Origin: Heterohyrax brucei
Lineage: Eukaryota > Chordata > Mammalia > Hyracoidea > Procaviidae
Length of the DNA: 64,000 nt
Reading direction: 5' to 3'
Assembly (NCBI GenBank): GCA_028571685.1
Contig: CM053146.1
Span: forward strand, 24,339,431 to 24,403,430
Below the pieces are notes generated by a model. The model was not told the origin of the DNA. It did not search any database and saw nothing but the letters and a program-made list of their open reading frames with translations. Positions 62,690 to 64,000 of the stretch are shown piece by piece (the stretch's first letter is position 1; each line of letters begins with the position of its first letter). The position numbers and the translations under genes were made by a program.

Positions 62690-63265
62690 CAGCTACTTGG
62701 TCAATACACTCTAGCCAAAGACCAGAGGAACGTATCCATAGGTGAACAGATTAGGTTTATTGCTCATTGCAGTGAGAGAGGACACACACAGTGGGTCATC
62801 TCAGTAAGAGGGTATTAGAAAGGACTCATTACAGGATTTGGGCTTGCGCCAAGTAGTTTTGGATAGAGTTCAAGGAAGTGGGTTTTTTCTCTACGTTGGG
62901 TGCTGTAATGAAGGAGAGGCAGTTTTGTATGTATCTTAATAAGTCTTGCTTATAAAGCAGGGAAAATGAATCCAAGTTAAAGTTGTCTCCACATATTAGC
63001 TGCTGTAGGGGAATGTGTGGTCGTTTTTGTGATATGGACAATGTTTATGTTTTGTCCTGTGTTCAGACTTGACTGCGGAATGGTCGTGTTTTTGTCCTGA
63101 TCTGTTGCTGTCACAGAGAGTAGCCTTGTCTCTGTTGGTGTTCTTTAAACTCGCTCCTGTTCTGCACAAGGCCTGTCTGTGGACAGGCCTGCTCCGGCAA
63201 CGTCAAGGCCTCCCTGATAGCCCGACTAACTCACGGAAGTCAGGACTGCTTTTCTCTTTTTCAGT
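62690..63265 (-). repeat. Candidate solo LTR fossil, antisense
   Basis: A distinct block of about 575 bp. Its reverse complement has an AATAAACCTAATC polyadenylation-type signal about 70 bases before its 3' end. It has the moderate GC content typical of an LTR and no flanking internal region. I cannot assign the family, and the edges are guesses. Confidence 0.4.
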
Positions 63266-63641
63266 TTGTTTGTTTATGTATGTCATTGTCTGTTGCTACT
63301 TTGAAACAGCATACTTTTATTACGCTTTCTGTGTGTCAGAAGTTGGATATATTACCAGAGTCCTCTGCTTAGGTCTCTAACAAGACTGAAATCAAGATGT
63401 TGGTCACCACTGTAGTCTTGTCTGAGGCTCACCTGGTGAAGGACCTGCTTCTGAGCTCAGGGCAGAATTCATTTCCTTTTGACCTGTTGAACCATGGGCC
63501 TCAGTTGTTGCTGGCTGCTACCTGACAGCTGCTGTCAGCTCCTTGCCATGTGTGCCCCCCCTTTGTTACCACTGATTTCATCAAAACCTGCAGGGTAGAA
63601 GGTCTCCTCACAAGAAGCACTCTGCAGTCTTCTGTAACCTA

Positions 63642-63835
63642 AAGGAGTCCCTGGGTAGTGCAGACAGTTAATATGCTTGGCTGCTACCTGACAGGTTGGA
63701 TGTGTTAGTCCACTGAGAGGCCCCTTGGAAGAAAGGCCTGGCTATTTGAAAACTCTGGGGAGAGCAGTTCTACTTTGACACATAGGGGTCACCTTGAGTC
63801 AGAATCTACTTGATGGTAACTAGTTTATTCACATG
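63642..63835 (+). repeat. AfroSINE2-like, sense
   Basis: AGGAGTCCCTGGGTAGTGCA, GAAAGGCCTGGCTATTTGAA and CTTGAGTCAGAATCTACTTG. Confidence 0.88.
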
Positions 63836-64000
63836 CATCTTGTCAGCTTTGGTGTCTTCTTTTGGTTAGAAGCAAGTCATGGATTCCACCCACACTCAGG
63901 GGAAGAGAGGTGAAAACCAGGAGGCAACATTACCTTACTTTTGTCTGCCACATTCTGTTTTTGTTTTTTTTTTTTAACCTTCAGTTGAGCTATAGTTCGC

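Larger units (their letters stand above)
59256..64000 (+). other. CCDC93 intron 11 (start only)
   Basis: At least 4.7 kb. Nothing recognised in 59256-61155 or 62270-62685. The rest is MIR, an old LINE piece, AfroSINEs and a candidate LTR fossil. No further CCDC93 exon is seen. Confidence 0.75.

Noticed and set aside
59256-64000. A twelfth CCDC93 exon
   Set aside because: I looked for the family continuation (QSELSAEE, then the basic HRRKV segment) in all + frames and saw none, so it must lie beyond the window.
1-64000. CRISPR arrays, operons, phage or other bacterial-type systems
   Set aside because: The sequence is a mammalian gene with introns and SINE/LINE repeats; no regularly spaced direct repeats or prokaryotic gene clusters exist here.

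Overview
The window is nuclear DNA of a placental mammal, almost certainly an afrotherian (elephant, manatee or hyrax type). Two things point there. First, the non-coding DNA is packed with copies of one tRNA-derived SINE whose 3' end reads roughly 'GAGTCGGAATCGACTCGACGGCAA...GGGTTTGGTTT', the AfroSINE pattern. Second, RTE-type (BovB-like) LINEs with the same tail motif lie beside lineage-specific L1 copies and older mammalian repeats (MIR, L2, L1M).

One protein-coding gene occupies the window from about 1.6 kb to the right edge on the + strand: the 5' half of CCDC93, a subunit of the CCC/Commander endosomal recycling complex. Eleven coding exons can be placed exactly (coding 1733-1774, 9573-9686, 11609-11703, 16975-17086, 23893-23991, 30135-30191, 47668-47768, 55145-55181, 57981-58073, 58361-58411, 59169-59255). 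All have GT-AG borders and matching phases. They join into 888 nt / 296 codons without a stop and end in the coiled-coil region; the remaining exons lie beyond 64000. A CpG-rich promoter with tandem NRF1-like sites precedes exon 1.

Layout: 1-1400 upstream flank with L1 3'-end pieces; 1440-2350 CpG island, promoter and exon 1; 1775-9572 intron 1 with AfroSINEs and a 2.8-kb antisense L1; 9573-17086 exons 2-4; 17087-30134 introns 4 and 5 around exon 5, including a 3-kb sense RTE split by an opposite RTE; 30192-47667 the 17.5-kb intron 6, holding a nearly full-length (about 7 kb) antisense L1 that has itself taken in an AfroSINE and a mariner element, then a MaLR-like LTR fossil; 47769-59255 exons 8-11 with nested SINE/L1 layers; 59256-64000 the start of intron 11 with a candidate LTR fossil.

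I found no second host gene, structural RNA gene, CRISPR array or new multi-gene system. The best observations are architectural: an RTE inserted in reverse into an older RTE, a SINE with a tRNA-Gly-like head joined to an RTE tail, a short mariner element with roughly 100-bp terminal inverted repeats, an AfroSINE bounded by an exact 8-bp target duplication inside a MIR, an unexplained palindrome-ended repeat split by an LTR, and two unexplained tandem duplications. Repeat family names come from remembered consensus patterns, not a database search.
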